Source of the DNA: JBBRYW01 sp038253945
Lineage (GTDB): Bacteria; Actinomycetota; Thermoleophilia; Gaiellales; Gaiellaceae
Direction: 5' to 3'
Length of the DNA stretch: 64,000 nt
Assembly (NCBI GenBank): GCA_038253945.1
Contig: JBBSGR010000010.1
Coordinates: forward strand, 1-64,000
The notes below the pieces were generated by a model, which saw only the letters and a list, made by a program, of their open reading frames with translations, was not told the DNA's origin and did not search any database. Shown here piece after piece: positions 28,478 to 36,095 of this stretch; positions within the stretch are counted from its first letter, which is position 1, and each line of letters opens with the position of its first letter. A program made the translations under genes and the position numbers.

Positions 28478-29654
28478 CGACGAGGAGCAGTCCCTCCCGC
28501 ACCAGGCGGCGCGACAGAGCGAGCCGCCCAGGCTCGTCGAGCGTGCCCGGCAGGTCTGCCGGCGTGAACTCGCCGCCCACGAAGAGGACGAACGCGAGAT
28601 CGTCTTGCACGTGGGGCGGGAACGTGATCGTCTTGGCGCCAAAGGAAAGCGCGAGGGCGCCGTCGGCCGCCGACAGGTCGGCGACGATGCCCCTTCGGCG
28701 CGCGAGCGAGGTGGCGACGGTGAGGCTCGCGGCTGCGCGCAGCTGAGCCAGCTGGCCGTCGAGAAGCGGTCTCCGCGTCCGCACGAAGCGCTCTCGCATT
28801 CTCCGGGCGACATGCTCGGGCGCGAGCTCGTCGCGCACCCGCTCGAGCAGGTCTGCCCGCGGCTCGCCGTCCAGGGGAACGGAGCGCCGGAGCTCGACGT
28901 CGTCGCCACAGCTCTCGATTGCCGCGCGGAGCGCGTCGAGCCACGTATAGACGTTGACCCCGACCGTCAGATGGAGAGAGTCGGAATCGGACGTCAGCGC
29001 CTCGTGGAGCCAGCCGCGGGGCAGATACAGGGTGTCGCCGGCGCGAAGGGTCACGTCCTGCACTGGCTCGCCCGGCCCGCCCGGCTCGGGTTTGTAGTGC
29101 TGGTTTTTCAGCGGCAGCTCCAGGGCGGGCTCGTACACGAGCCAGCGCTTCTCGCCCGCGACCTGCAGGACGAAGACGTCATGCGTGTCGTGGTGGACCG
29201 CGAGCCCCTGCGCGCCGTGCGGCGTGTAGTAGGCGTTCGCCTGGGAGGGATGGCCGAGCGCAGCTTCCAGCTCGCGGCAGAGCTCCGCGAGCGGCTGCCA
29301 CCAGTGATGCAAGCCCTGAATCACGATTGTCGCGCCTCGCTCGAACTCGCTCAGGACTCGCTCGACGTCCGGCGAGCCGGAAAACGGGGTGGGCCGCCAC
29401 GGAATGTCGACCGCGTAGTCGCGTGCGCTGAGTTGCGCGCCGACCTTGACGAGCCTGAAGGCGGGGTAGCGGATGGCGGTGGAGCAGATCAGCCGCTCGA
29501 TGTCCTCGGCCGAGAGCAATCCGTCGAACCTGTCCGGCTGCTCGCGGGCGACGACGAGCGGCCGGCGCTCCCAGTGCTCTGCGAGGAAGCGCTCGACCGG
29601 GACGGGGTCGAGGCAGCGCGTGAGGGCGGCGTCCGTCGAGACGCCGCCGCTCAC
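28419..29654 (-). CDS. JmjC/cupin_4-type 2-oxoglutarate oxygenase (ROX/YcfD-like)
   Basis: Fe(II)/2-oxoglutarate hydroxylase of 411 residues related to the ribosomal oxygenases YcfD, NO66 and MINA53. AVHHDTHDVFVLQVAGEKRW gives the HxD iron pair (His154, Asp156) and LYLPRGWLHEAL the distal His217; the C-terminal dimerisation and winged-helix parts follow. I chose GTG 29654, just after the stop of the acidic-peptide gene (13 bases) with a GAGG upstream; the longer frame to 29729 is a Pro/Thr-rich antisense-style reading of that peptide gene. Its place behind a peptide gene and an exporter suggests a peptide substrate rather than a ribosomal protein, which is inference. Confidence 0.85.
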   Translation of the reverse strand: MSGGVSTDAALTRCLDPVPVERFLAEHWERRPLVVAREQPDRFDGLLSAEDIERLICSTAIRYPAFRLVKVGAQLSARDYAVDIPWRPTPFSGSPDVERVLSEFERGATIVIQGLHHWWQPLAELCRELEAALGHPSQANAYYTPHGAQGLAVHHDTHDVFVLQVAGEKRWLVYEPALELPLKNQHYKPEPGGPGEPVQDVTLRAGDTLYLPRGWLHEALTSDSDSLHLTVGVNVYTWLDALRAAIESCGDDVELRRSVPLDGEPRADLLERVRDELAPEHVARRMRERFVRTRRPLLDGQLAQLRAAASLTVATSLARRRGIVADLSAADGALALSFGAKTITFPPHVQDDLAFVLFVGGEFTPADLPGTLDEPGRLALSRRLVREGLLLVVSAGRSGDPPRGNGAVAQD

Positions 29655-29667
29655 GGGAGCCTCGTTG

Positions 29668-29826
29668 CTACGCGTCAGCGGTGTCGGTATCGGTGTCGGA
29701 GGAGTCGGAGTCCGAGGAATCGGAGTCATCCCCGTCAGCGTCGGTGGCGGCGAAGCCGGCAGTCCGCTTCTCGTCGGTGACGGTCGTGATGTCCTCGTCT
29801 GTGAGCGTCGTTCTGTCTTCGGTCAC
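29668..29826 (-). CDS. Asp/Ser/Thr-rich 52-residue peptide, candidate modified-peptide precursor
   Basis: From GTG 29826 to TAG 29668. An AGGAGG at 29831-29836 stands four bases before the start, one of the clearest ribosome binding sites in the window. The N-terminal half (TTLTDEDITTVTDEKR) looks leader-like; after AGFAA comes a tail of alternating Asp with Ser/Thr, with 11 Asp in the last 24 residues and no Cys or aromatic residue. No family recognised. It lies between the exporter permease and the JmjC oxygenase on the same strand, which is why I suggest a precursor whose tail is hydroxylated. A plain acidic protein remains possible. Confidence 0.65.
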   Translation of the reverse strand: MTEDRTTLTDEDITTVTDEKRTAGFAATDADGDDSDSSDSDSSDTDTDTADA

Positions 29827-29855
29827 GGGTCCTCCTCGGTCGGGAAGAGGCGATG

Positions 29856-30632
29856 CTACAGCGTCCGCTGGTACGCGCGGAAGGCCCAGGTCGCAAAGGC
29901 TCCGGTAGCGGCCACGAACGCCGTGAGCAAGCCGAGATGACCGGCGACCGAGGCCCAGTCCGTGCCCGGCAGAGCCGGACCACGCGCCGCGCGGACGCCC
30001 CAGTCGACAGGGTTGAACTTCGACCCCGTCTGCATCCAGCCGGGAATCACCGCCCGCGCGATCAGGATCGTGGAGAGGAACATCAGCGGCAGTCCGATGA
30101 AGTTCGCGACCGCGATCATCGTCGCCTCCTTCCGCGTCAGCAGCGCGACTCCGTGCGAGACACCGGCGAAGCCGGCAGCCACCAGCATGGCGGTTCCGAG
30201 GATCACGAGCCAGCCCAGCAGCCCTGCCGCGACTCGGGCCCCGATCGCATAGCCGACGACGAGCAGGATCAGGCCCTGGATAGCGGCCTGCAGCGCTGCC
30301 CGCATCAGCTGGGAGGACACGAGTGAGCTCCGCCTGGCGGGGGTCGCGAGGAAGCGCTCGATCACGCCGCGGTCGAGATCGGTCACCATCGACATTCCCG
30401 CCCACGTGCCGGCGAAGAAAGCGTTCATCACGACGACGCCCGGCAGGAAGAAGTCGACGTACGAGGAGGTGCCGAAGCCCCCGAGCTCGGTGACGCGCTT
30501 GAAGAGCTGGCTGTAGAGGAGCAGCCAGACCATCGGCTGGATCAGGAGGAGCGCGATCCAGATCGGCTCGCGCAGCAGGTTGCGCGCCTGGCGGACCAGC
30601 ATGTAGTACGACTGCGAGAGGGCGACGGGCAT
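29856..30632 (-). CDS. ABC-2 type transporter permease (DrrB-like)
   Basis: Six-helix permease of 258 residues: LLREPIWIALLLIQPMVWLLLYSQLF (first helix), a VDFFLPGVVVMNAFFAGTW helix, then helices around LQAAIQGLILLVVGYAIG, LLGWLVILGTAMLVAAGFAG, NFIGLPLMFLSTILIA and a final LGLLTAFVAATGAFATW. FLPGVV and the conserved ERFLATPARRSSLV intracellular loop match daunorubicin-type exporters. Its ATG shares one base with the ATPase stop (TGATG). It precedes the acidic-peptide gene by 29 bases. Confidence 0.9.
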   Translation of the reverse strand: MPVALSQSYYMLVRQARNLLREPIWIALLLIQPMVWLLLYSQLFKRVTELGGFGTSSYVDFFLPGVVVMNAFFAGTWAGMSMVTDLDRGVIERFLATPARRSSLVSSQLMRAALQAAIQGLILLVVGYAIGARVAAGLLGWLVILGTAMLVAAGFAGVSHGVALLTRKEATMIAVANFIGLPLMFLSTILIARAVIPGWMQTGSKFNPVDWGVRAARGPALPGTDWASVAGHLGLLTAFVAATGAFATWAFRAYQRTL

Positions 30633-31585
30633 CAGGCGCCCCCGTCCTCGGTCCTGAAGTCTCGGCCGGTGAAGTGGAGGTAGACGTCGTCCAGGGAGGG
30701 GCGCGCGAGCGTGACCGAGGCAATCGGGATCCCCTCGCCGTCCAGCGTCGAGAGGATGCCGGGCACCGCCCGGCCGCCGTTCTCGACTCGCGCCCGCAGG
30801 GTCCGTCCGTCGACCGTCGTCTCCAGCACAGCGTCCAGCGCGGCCACGGCGCTCCGCGCGTCGTCGATGCGCCCGTCCGCGAGCTCGACGTTGACGGCTT
30901 CGCCGCGGAGCTCACGCTTGAGCTCCTCGGCAGTGCCCTCGACGACCACTCGGCCGCGACTGACGATGGCGAGCCGGTCGGCGAGGCGGTCCGCCTCCTC
31001 GAGGTAATGGGTCGTCAGCAGGATCGTGAGGTTCTCGCGTCCGGCGAGGTGCTCGAGCTCCTCCCACATCGCGGCGCGCGCCTCCGGATCGAGGCCGGTG
31101 GTCGGCTCGTCGAGGAAGAGGACGCGCGGGCGGTGGACGAGGCCGAGCGCGACGTCGAGCCGGCGCTTCATCCCGCCGGAGTAGCCGCGAACCTGGCGGT
31201 CGGCCGCATCGGCGAGCCCGAAGGTCTCGAGCAGCTCGTCGACGCGTCCGGTCAGCACGGGGCCTCGGAGCCCTTGCACGCGCCCCTGCAGCGTGAGGTT
31301 CTCGCGGGCGGTCGCCTCGCGGTCGACGCCCGAGGCCTGCGGGATGTAGCCGATCGCGCCCCGAACCTGCTTGGCCTCGCGAACGACGTCGTGGCCAGCG
31401 ACGCTAGCACGGCCCTCGTCCGGCCGGGTCAGTGTGACGCAGACTCGCGTCGTGGTGGACTTCCCGGCTCCGTTCGGGCCGAGGAGGCCGTACACCTCCC
31501 CCTCCCGCACGCGGAACGTCACTCCGTCCAGTGCCTGCACCTGGCCATAGCGCTTCCGGAGCCCCTCGACGGCAATCGCGTCCAT
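30632..31585 (-). CDS. ABC transporter ATP-binding protein (DrrA-like)
   Basis: ATPase of 317 residues with Walker A GPNGAGKSTT, Q-loop IPQASG, signature YSGGMKRRLDVA, Walker B VLFLDEPTTGLDP and H-loop LTTHYLEEAD, plus the C-terminal regulatory domain of DrrA-type exporters ending SLDDVYLHFTGRDF. ATG at 31585, divergent from sucC with 39 bases between starts. First gene of the probable four-gene operon exporter ATPase, permease, acidic peptide, JmjC oxygenase. Confidence 0.93.
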   Translation of the reverse strand: MDAIAVEGLRKRYGQVQALDGVTFRVREGEVYGLLGPNGAGKSTTTRVCVTLTRPDEGRASVAGHDVVREAKQVRGAIGYIPQASGVDREATARENLTLQGRVQGLRGPVLTGRVDELLETFGLADAADRQVRGYSGGMKRRLDVALGLVHRPRVLFLDEPTTGLDPEARAAMWEELEHLAGRENLTILLTTHYLEEADRLADRLAIVSRGRVVVEGTAEELKRELRGEAVNVELADGRIDDARSAVAALDAVLETTVDGRTLRARVENGGRAVPGILSTLDGEGIPIASVTLARPSLDDVYLHFTGRDFRTEDGGA

Positions 31586-31624
31586 GGATCCCGAGTCTAC
31601 GGACCGTCGTTAGAGTCCCTGCCG

Positions 31625-32770
31625 GTGGATCTCTACGAGTACCAGGGCAAGGAGCTCTTCGCCCGCTTCGGGATCCCCGTCTCCGAGGGACGGCTTGCGA
31701 CGAGCCCGCAGGAGGCGCGCGCGGCCGCCGAGGAGCTCGGCGGCGAGGTCGTCGTCAAGGCGCAAGTGCTGACGGGCGGTCGCGGCAAGGCGGGCGGGGT
31801 CAAGCTCGCCCAGAGCCCCGACGAGGCCGAAGCGCGCGGACGTGACATTCTCGGCCTGGACATCCGCGGCCACGTCGTGCGCAAGCTCTGGATCGAGCGG
31901 GCCTCCGAGATCGCGAAGGAGTACTACCTCTCCCTGACCTTCGATCGCGGCGAGAAGAAAGCACTGTTCATGCTGACGAGGGAGGGTGGCGTCGAGATCG
32001 AGGAGGTCGCGGGCTCGAAGCCCGAGGCGCTCGCGCGTCTGCACGTCGATCCGCTCGAGGGCTTCCAGCCCTACCAGGCACGGCGGCTCGTCTACGGCGC
32101 GGGCATCACCGAACCGGGCGAGCAGAAGCAGATCCTCACGATCGTGGCCAGGCTGTACGCGGCCTTCGTCGGCTGCGACGCGATGCTCTGCGAGGTCAAC
32201 CCGCTGATCGTGACGCCGGGCGGCGAGGTCAAGGCGCTCGACTCGAAGTTCACGGTCGACGACAACGCCCTCTTCAAGCACCCGGACATCGCCGGGATGC
32301 GCGACCTCGAGGCCGTCCCGCCGGAGGAGCGCGTCGCGCGCGAGAAAGGCGTCACGTACGTGAAGCTCGACGGCGAGGTCGGCGTGCTCGGTAACGGCGC
32401 CGGGCTCTCGATGTCGACGGTCGACGTCGTGACCTTCGTCGGCGGCCAGCCGGCGAACTTCTGCGACCTGGGCGGTGGGGGCAACGCGCAGGGTGTAGTC
32501 GACGCGCTCGAGGTGATCACGAGCGACCCGCAGGTGCGCTCGATCTTCTTCAATATCTTCGGCGGGATCACCCGCTGCGACGAAGTCGCGCGAGGGATCC
32601 TGCAGGCTCTGGGGCAGATCGGGATCAGCCGCCCGATCGTCGTCCGCCTCGACGGGACGAACGCCGACGAGGGCCGGCAGATCCTGGCGGACGCTGCGCC
32701 GCCGAGCCTCTACGTCGAGCCGACGATGCTCGACGCCGCACGGCGGGCCGTCGAGCTGGCGGCCGCATGA
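31625..32770 (+). CDS. sucC: Succinyl-CoA synthetase (ADP-forming) beta subunit
   Basis: ATP-grasp subunit of 381 residues in the TCA cycle. Starts DLYEYQGKELFARFGIPV with the usual N-terminal signature, has VLTGGRGKAGGVKLA (nucleotide loop), LCEVNPLIVTPGGEVKALDSKF (metal ligands) and the C-terminal GGITRCDEVA near the phospho-His site of its partner. GTG at 31625 is the only start close to the conserved N-terminus. A methyltransferase gene sits between it and sucD. Confidence 0.95.
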   Translation: MDLYEYQGKELFARFGIPVSEGRLATSPQEARAAAEELGGEVVVKAQVLTGGRGKAGGVKLAQSPDEAEARGRDILGLDIRGHVVRKLWIERASEIAKEYYLSLTFDRGEKKALFMLTREGGVEIEEVAGSKPEALARLHVDPLEGFQPYQARRLVYGAGITEPGEQKQILTIVARLYAAFVGCDAMLCEVNPLIVTPGGEVKALDSKFTVDDNALFKHPDIAGMRDLEAVPPEERVAREKGVTYVKLDGEVGVLGNGAGLSMSTVDVVTFVGGQPANFCDLGGGGNAQGVVDALEVITSDPQVRSIFFNIFGGITRCDEVARGILQALGQIGISRPIVVRLDGTNADEGRQILADAAPPSLYVEPTMLDAARRAVELAAA

Positions 32771-33450
32771 CGACCCTAGCTTCGGGCCAGGAAGGCGGGA
32801 ATGTATGGGATACCCGGGCGGGGGCCTACCGGCAGAGCGCGACCCACGCGAGCGGCGACGACCTCGACCTGCTCGTCGACTGGTGCGAGCCCGGCGACGG
32901 TGTCAAGGTGATCGATGTCGCCACGGGCGGTGGCCACGTCGCGCGCCGTCTCCGGGAGGAAGGCTGCGAGGTCGTCACGACCGATCTGGCGCCCGGCATG
33001 CGGCCGGACGTGATCTGCCCGGCGGAAGACCTGCCCTTCGCCGACGGCAGCTTCGACGTCGCGGTCACCCGCATCGCGCCGCACCACTTCGCCGACGTTC
33101 GGCGGGCCGTGGCCGAGCTTGGCCGCGTCTCGAACCGACTCGTAGTCGTCGAGGACACGCTCTTCACAGGTCGACAGGTCGAGCAGGCCGAGCAGCTCCG
33201 AGACCCCTCGCACGTTCGGAACTACACCGAGGATGAGTGGCGCGAGTTCTTCACCGGCGCAGGTCTCGAGCCGGAGCTCGTCGAGACGTTCGAGCAGCGC
33301 CATGCGCTCGAGGACTGGCTGGCGCGAACCGGCTGCGCCGGAGAGGAGGCCGAGCGAGTCAAGAGCTTGCTCGCCGAGCGGATGACCGAGGACGGCTCGG
33401 CCTGGGTGGACACGAAGATTCTGCTGCGCGCGCGGAAGTCCCAGACTTGA
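32767..33450 (+). CDS. Class I SAM-dependent methyltransferase
   Basis: A 227-residue methyltransferase of the UbiE/type-11 kind: VIDVATGGGHVARRL (motif I), VVTTDLAP (acidic loop), AEDLPFADGSFDVAVTRIAPHHF (motif II region). Substrate unknown. The ATG overlaps the sucC stop (ATGA) and sucD begins seven bases after its stop, so it is embedded in the succinyl-CoA synthetase operon, where no methyltransferase is normally found. It may act on a quinone or small molecule, or simply be carried there. Confidence 0.88.
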   Translation: MTTLASGQEGGNVWDTRAGAYRQSATHASGDDLDLLVDWCEPGDGVKVIDVATGGGHVARRLREEGCEVVTTDLAPGMRPDVICPAEDLPFADGSFDVAVTRIAPHHFADVRRAVAELGRVSNRLVVVEDTLFTGRQVEQAEQLRDPSHVRNYTEDEWREFFTGAGLEPELVETFEQRHALEDWLARTGCAGEEAERVKSLLAERMTEDGSAWVDTKILLRARKSQT

Positions 33451-33457
33451 CCCCTTA

Positions 33458-34336
33458 ATGGCGATCATCGTGGACAGGGATACGCGGCTCGTCGTCCAGG
33501 GCCTGACCGGCAGCGAGGGCTCCTTCCACGGCACGCGAAATCGCGATTACGGCACGCAGGTCGTCGCGGGCGTGACGCCGGGCAAGGGAGGTCAGGACGT
33601 GAACGGCATCCCGGTCTTCGATACGGTCGCCGACGCTGTCGCCGAGACTGGGGCGAACACGACCATGGTCTTCGTTCCGGCGCGATTCGCGACGGACGCG
33701 ATCTACGAGGCGATCGACGCCGGGATCGACACCGTCATCTGCATCGCAGAAGGGCTTCCCGCTCACGAGATGCTCCGCGTCTACAGCTACATGACGCCGC
33801 GCGGGATCACCATGCTCGGGCCGAACTGCCCCGGCGCGCTGTCGCCCGGGAAGGCGAACGTGGGGATCATTCCGGCCGAGATCTTTCGCGAGGGCGCGGT
33901 CGGGCTCGTGAGCCGCTCCGGAACGCTGACCTATCAGATCGGGCACGAGCTGACGCAGCTCGGGCTTGGCAACTCGACGATCGCCGGCATCGGCGGCGAC
34001 CCGGTCGTGGGCTCCTCGTTCATCGACGTGCTCGAGAAGTTCGAGGCCGACGAGGAGACGGAGATCGTCGTCATGGTCGGTGAGATCGGCGGCAGCGAGG
34101 AGGAGAAGGCGGCGGCGTTCATCGAGGAGCGGATGTCGAAGCCGGTGCTGGCCTACATCGCCGGGTTCACGGCGCCTCCCGGCAAGACGATGGGCCACGC
34201 TGGAGCGATCATCTCCGGCTCGAGCGGCACTGCGCAGGCCAAGAAGGAGGCGCTCGAGGCGCGCGGCATTCGCGTCGGCACGACGCCGACCGAGGTGGCG
34301 CAGCTCGTCGCCGAGGTCGCGGGTATCCGCGCGTAG
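33458..34336 (+). CDS. sucD: Succinyl-CoA synthetase alpha subunit
   Basis: CoA-binding and phospho-His subunit of 292 residues. DTRLVVQGLTGSEGSFH is the CoA-binding N-terminus, GPNCPGALSPGKANVGI and the phospho-histidine in KTMGHAGAIISGSSGTAQAK complete the active site. ATG at 33458. Pairs with sucC, separated by the methyltransferase gene. Confidence 0.96.
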   Translation: MAIIVDRDTRLVVQGLTGSEGSFHGTRNRDYGTQVVAGVTPGKGGQDVNGIPVFDTVADAVAETGANTTMVFVPARFATDAIYEAIDAGIDTVICIAEGLPAHEMLRVYSYMTPRGITMLGPNCPGALSPGKANVGIIPAEIFREGAVGLVSRSGTLTYQIGHELTQLGLGNSTIAGIGGDPVVGSSFIDVLEKFEADEETEIVVMVGEIGGSEEEKAAAFIEERMSKPVLAYIAGFTAPPGKTMGHAGAIISGSSGTAQAKKEALEARGIRVGTTPTEVAQLVAEVAGIRA

Positions 34337-34385
34337 GGCGGACGCGCGCAGCGTTCCCCTCAACGAACTGCGGCTGAGCCTGTTA

Positions 34386-34681
34386 GTGGGTGCGCTCGGA
34401 ACTCCCACGTGCGTCCGCAAGGTCTTCCTCGGCGGGTTGTCCCTCGCGCTGATCCTGGTCGCGGCGGCTTGTTCGTCCTCTCATTCGGGACGAGCCTGGT
34501 GGCAGGGCGCCGTTCGGAAAGCGGCCCGGTGACCGCGTCTACATCGTGCGGCCCTCCGGCCCGATCCGAAGTGCTGTCGTCTTTGGCCACGGCTGGAGCG
34601 ACTACACACCGGCGAAGTACCGGAAGTGGTTCGAGCATCTCGTCGCCGGCGGCAACGCGATCATCTACCCGCGCTGGAGGA
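34386..34681 (+). pseudogene. Remnant of a lipoprotein-type alpha/beta hydrolase
   Basis: One frame reads VRKVFLGGLSLALILVAAACSSS, a lipoprotein signal with a lipobox Cys, and stops at a TGA at 34530-34532. A second frame then continues DRVYIVRPSGP, SAVVFGHGWSDYTP and AIIYPRW, which looks like the start of a secreted hydrolase. The two halves would join across a frameshift near 34525, and the homologous part ends abruptly at about 34681 where a minus-strand gene begins. I infer a decayed, 3'-truncated gene. Sequencing error alone would not explain the missing C-terminus. Confidence 0.6.
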
Positions 34682-34684
34682 TGA

Positions 34685-34873
34685 TCAGGCCGCGTGAGCG
34701 GCGAACGAGTCGAGCGGCTCCAGCACCAGCCGGGGCTGAAGCGGCGGCACGAGCGAGCCGTGGCGATGGAGGCGAAAGGTCGGGCAGGGGCGCTCTACCA
34801 CGAGTGCACAGAGGCCGGCCTGGCGAAAGTAGCAGTCGTCACACGTGACGCCCGTGAGCTTCTTCTTCATCAT
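34685..34873 (-). CDS. Small Cys-rich protein, possible metal or Fe-S binding
   Basis: A 62-residue ORF with tandem ATG codons at 34873 and 34870 right after a GGGGGG tract that can serve as ribosome binding site. The N-terminus reads KKKLTGVTCDDCYFRQAGLC, and a fourth Cys follows in ERPCPTF, giving a CxxC-x7-C-x7-C pattern suitable for one metal or cluster. The C-terminal half is Pro/Leu-rich. Similar tiny CDDCYF-type proteins occur in actinobacteria, but I can name no function. Confidence 0.6.
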   Translation of the reverse strand: MMKKKLTGVTCDDCYFRQAGLCALVVERPCPTFRLHRHGSLVPPLQPRLVLEPLDSFAAHAA

Positions 34874-35003
34874 CCCCCCGCTTCGTGTTCGTCCTTCCCG
34901 GACAGGGCAGAACTATAGGGGCGGGACTGGAATGTTCAAGGTCTACGGACTCTGAAAAAGGCGGAAATTCCGGGACTTTCCCGGCGGACACGATGACGCC
35001 GCG

Positions 35004-36095
35004 CTACCTCTTGAGAGGCAATGTTGCCAGGACGCGCAACGCCTGTCGAAAAGTCTGCACAGGTACGACGCGCAGCCCATTGGCGTAGCGTCTCGCCTCG
35101 CGCGCGTTATCCCCAGCCGGTACGAGGAAGAGGTCGACGTGGGACTTGCGGGCCCCGATCGTCTTCTGCTTGACGCCGCCGATCGGATCGACCGCGCCGT
35201 TCAGCTCGAGCGCACCCGTTGCGGCGACTCGATAGCCGCGGTCGACGTCCCGGCCGAGCTTGTCCATCACTGCGAGCGCGAAGGCCAGGCCGGCGGATGG
35301 GCCGACGACGTTCCCGATGTCAATCTTGACGCGGCGGGGGAGCACCAGCTTCGCGGCCTCTCCCACGTACACGCCGATCACGGCCCGTCCGCTGGTCGGA
35401 TCACGCATCGTCTTCAAGTCGACCGTACTCGTCTGACGGCCCTCCCTGACACGCAGCCGAACCCGCTGGCCGGCTCTGCGGACGCCGATCAGCCGGCGAA
35501 GGGCCGCGCGCGTCTTCACCGGCCGTCCGTCGACGGCGACGATCACGTCTCCGGCATGGAGCTTGCCCGCGGCGGGCGTGCCGTCGAACACGGCCGCGAT
35601 GAGCGCGCCCTCAGCATGCGAGCCGATGTGGTAGCCGAGGGCGCGGAAGGCCACTGCGGCCGCGACCTCCTGCGAGCGCGCCATGTCGAGCCGATCGAGC
35701 TGCTCCCGGGTCCTGTTGCTGACACCCTGGTTGACGGCAGACGCGGGCACGAGCGTGGAGCCATCGCGAAGGCCGGGAAAGAAGCGCTCGAGCACGGTCG
35801 CCTTGCGCACGATCACGTCGACGAAGTACACGCCGCCCGGCCCGTGGGTTGGGCGGGCGCCCGCAACCTGTACGAGCGGCGAGACGGGATGAGCTGCATC
35901 CGGCAGGACGATGTACCGCTTCGACGGAACGACCCAGGCGAGCAGCGCGAGCACTGCCGTGACGCCGAAGAGCATCAGCCCGGTCGCAAGAAGGCGCCTC
36001 GGCGAGAGCAAGCGGCCCACGTCCGCCCGAGCATAGTTCGGCCGCCGGGTGACGGCCGATCGAAGGATCGGCTGGCGATCTCTCCCGGCGTTCAC
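35004..36095 (-). CDS. Membrane-anchored PDZ-Lon domain serine protease (YlbL-like)
   Basis: A 363-residue protein: one membrane anchor (LLATGLMLFGVTAVLALLAWVV), a PDZ domain (AAVFDGTPAAGKLHAGDVIVAVDGRPV), and a C-terminal Lon-type proteolytic domain with catalytic Ser in VVGPSAGLAFALAV and Lys in DPIGGVKQKTIGA. YlbL homologues in Bacillus degrade cell-division inhibitors after DNA damage. The start codon GTG at 36095 shares a base with the stop of the preceding SDR gene; a GTG about 25 codons later is an alternative. Confidence 0.88.
   Translation of the reverse strand: MNAGRDRQPILRSAVTRRPNYARADVGRLLSPRRLLATGLMLFGVTAVLALLAWVVPSKRYIVLPDAAHPVSPLVQVAGARPTHGPGGVYFVDVIVRKATVLERFFPGLRDGSTLVPASAVNQGVSNRTREQLDRLDMARSQEVAAAVAFRALGYHIGSHAEGALIAAVFDGTPAAGKLHAGDVIVAVDGRPVKTRAALRRLIGVRRAGQRVRLRVREGRQTSTVDLKTMRDPTSGRAVIGVYVGEAAKLVLPRRVKIDIGNVVGPSAGLAFALAVMDKLGRDVDRGYRVAATGALELNGAVDPIGGVKQKTIGARKSHVDLFLVPAGDNAREARRYANGLRVVPVQTFRQALRVLATLPLKR

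Noticed and set aside
29680..29740. Short GTCGGA-type repeats as a microsatellite or CRISPR-like array
   Set aside because: The repeats are the codons for the Asp/Ser/Thr tail and are too irregular; no spacer-repeat layout exists anywhere in the window.
30674..31624. Long upstream extension of the sucC frame
   Set aside because: It is antisense to the ABC ATPase gene and lacks homology; sucC begins at the conserved DLYEYQGKE.
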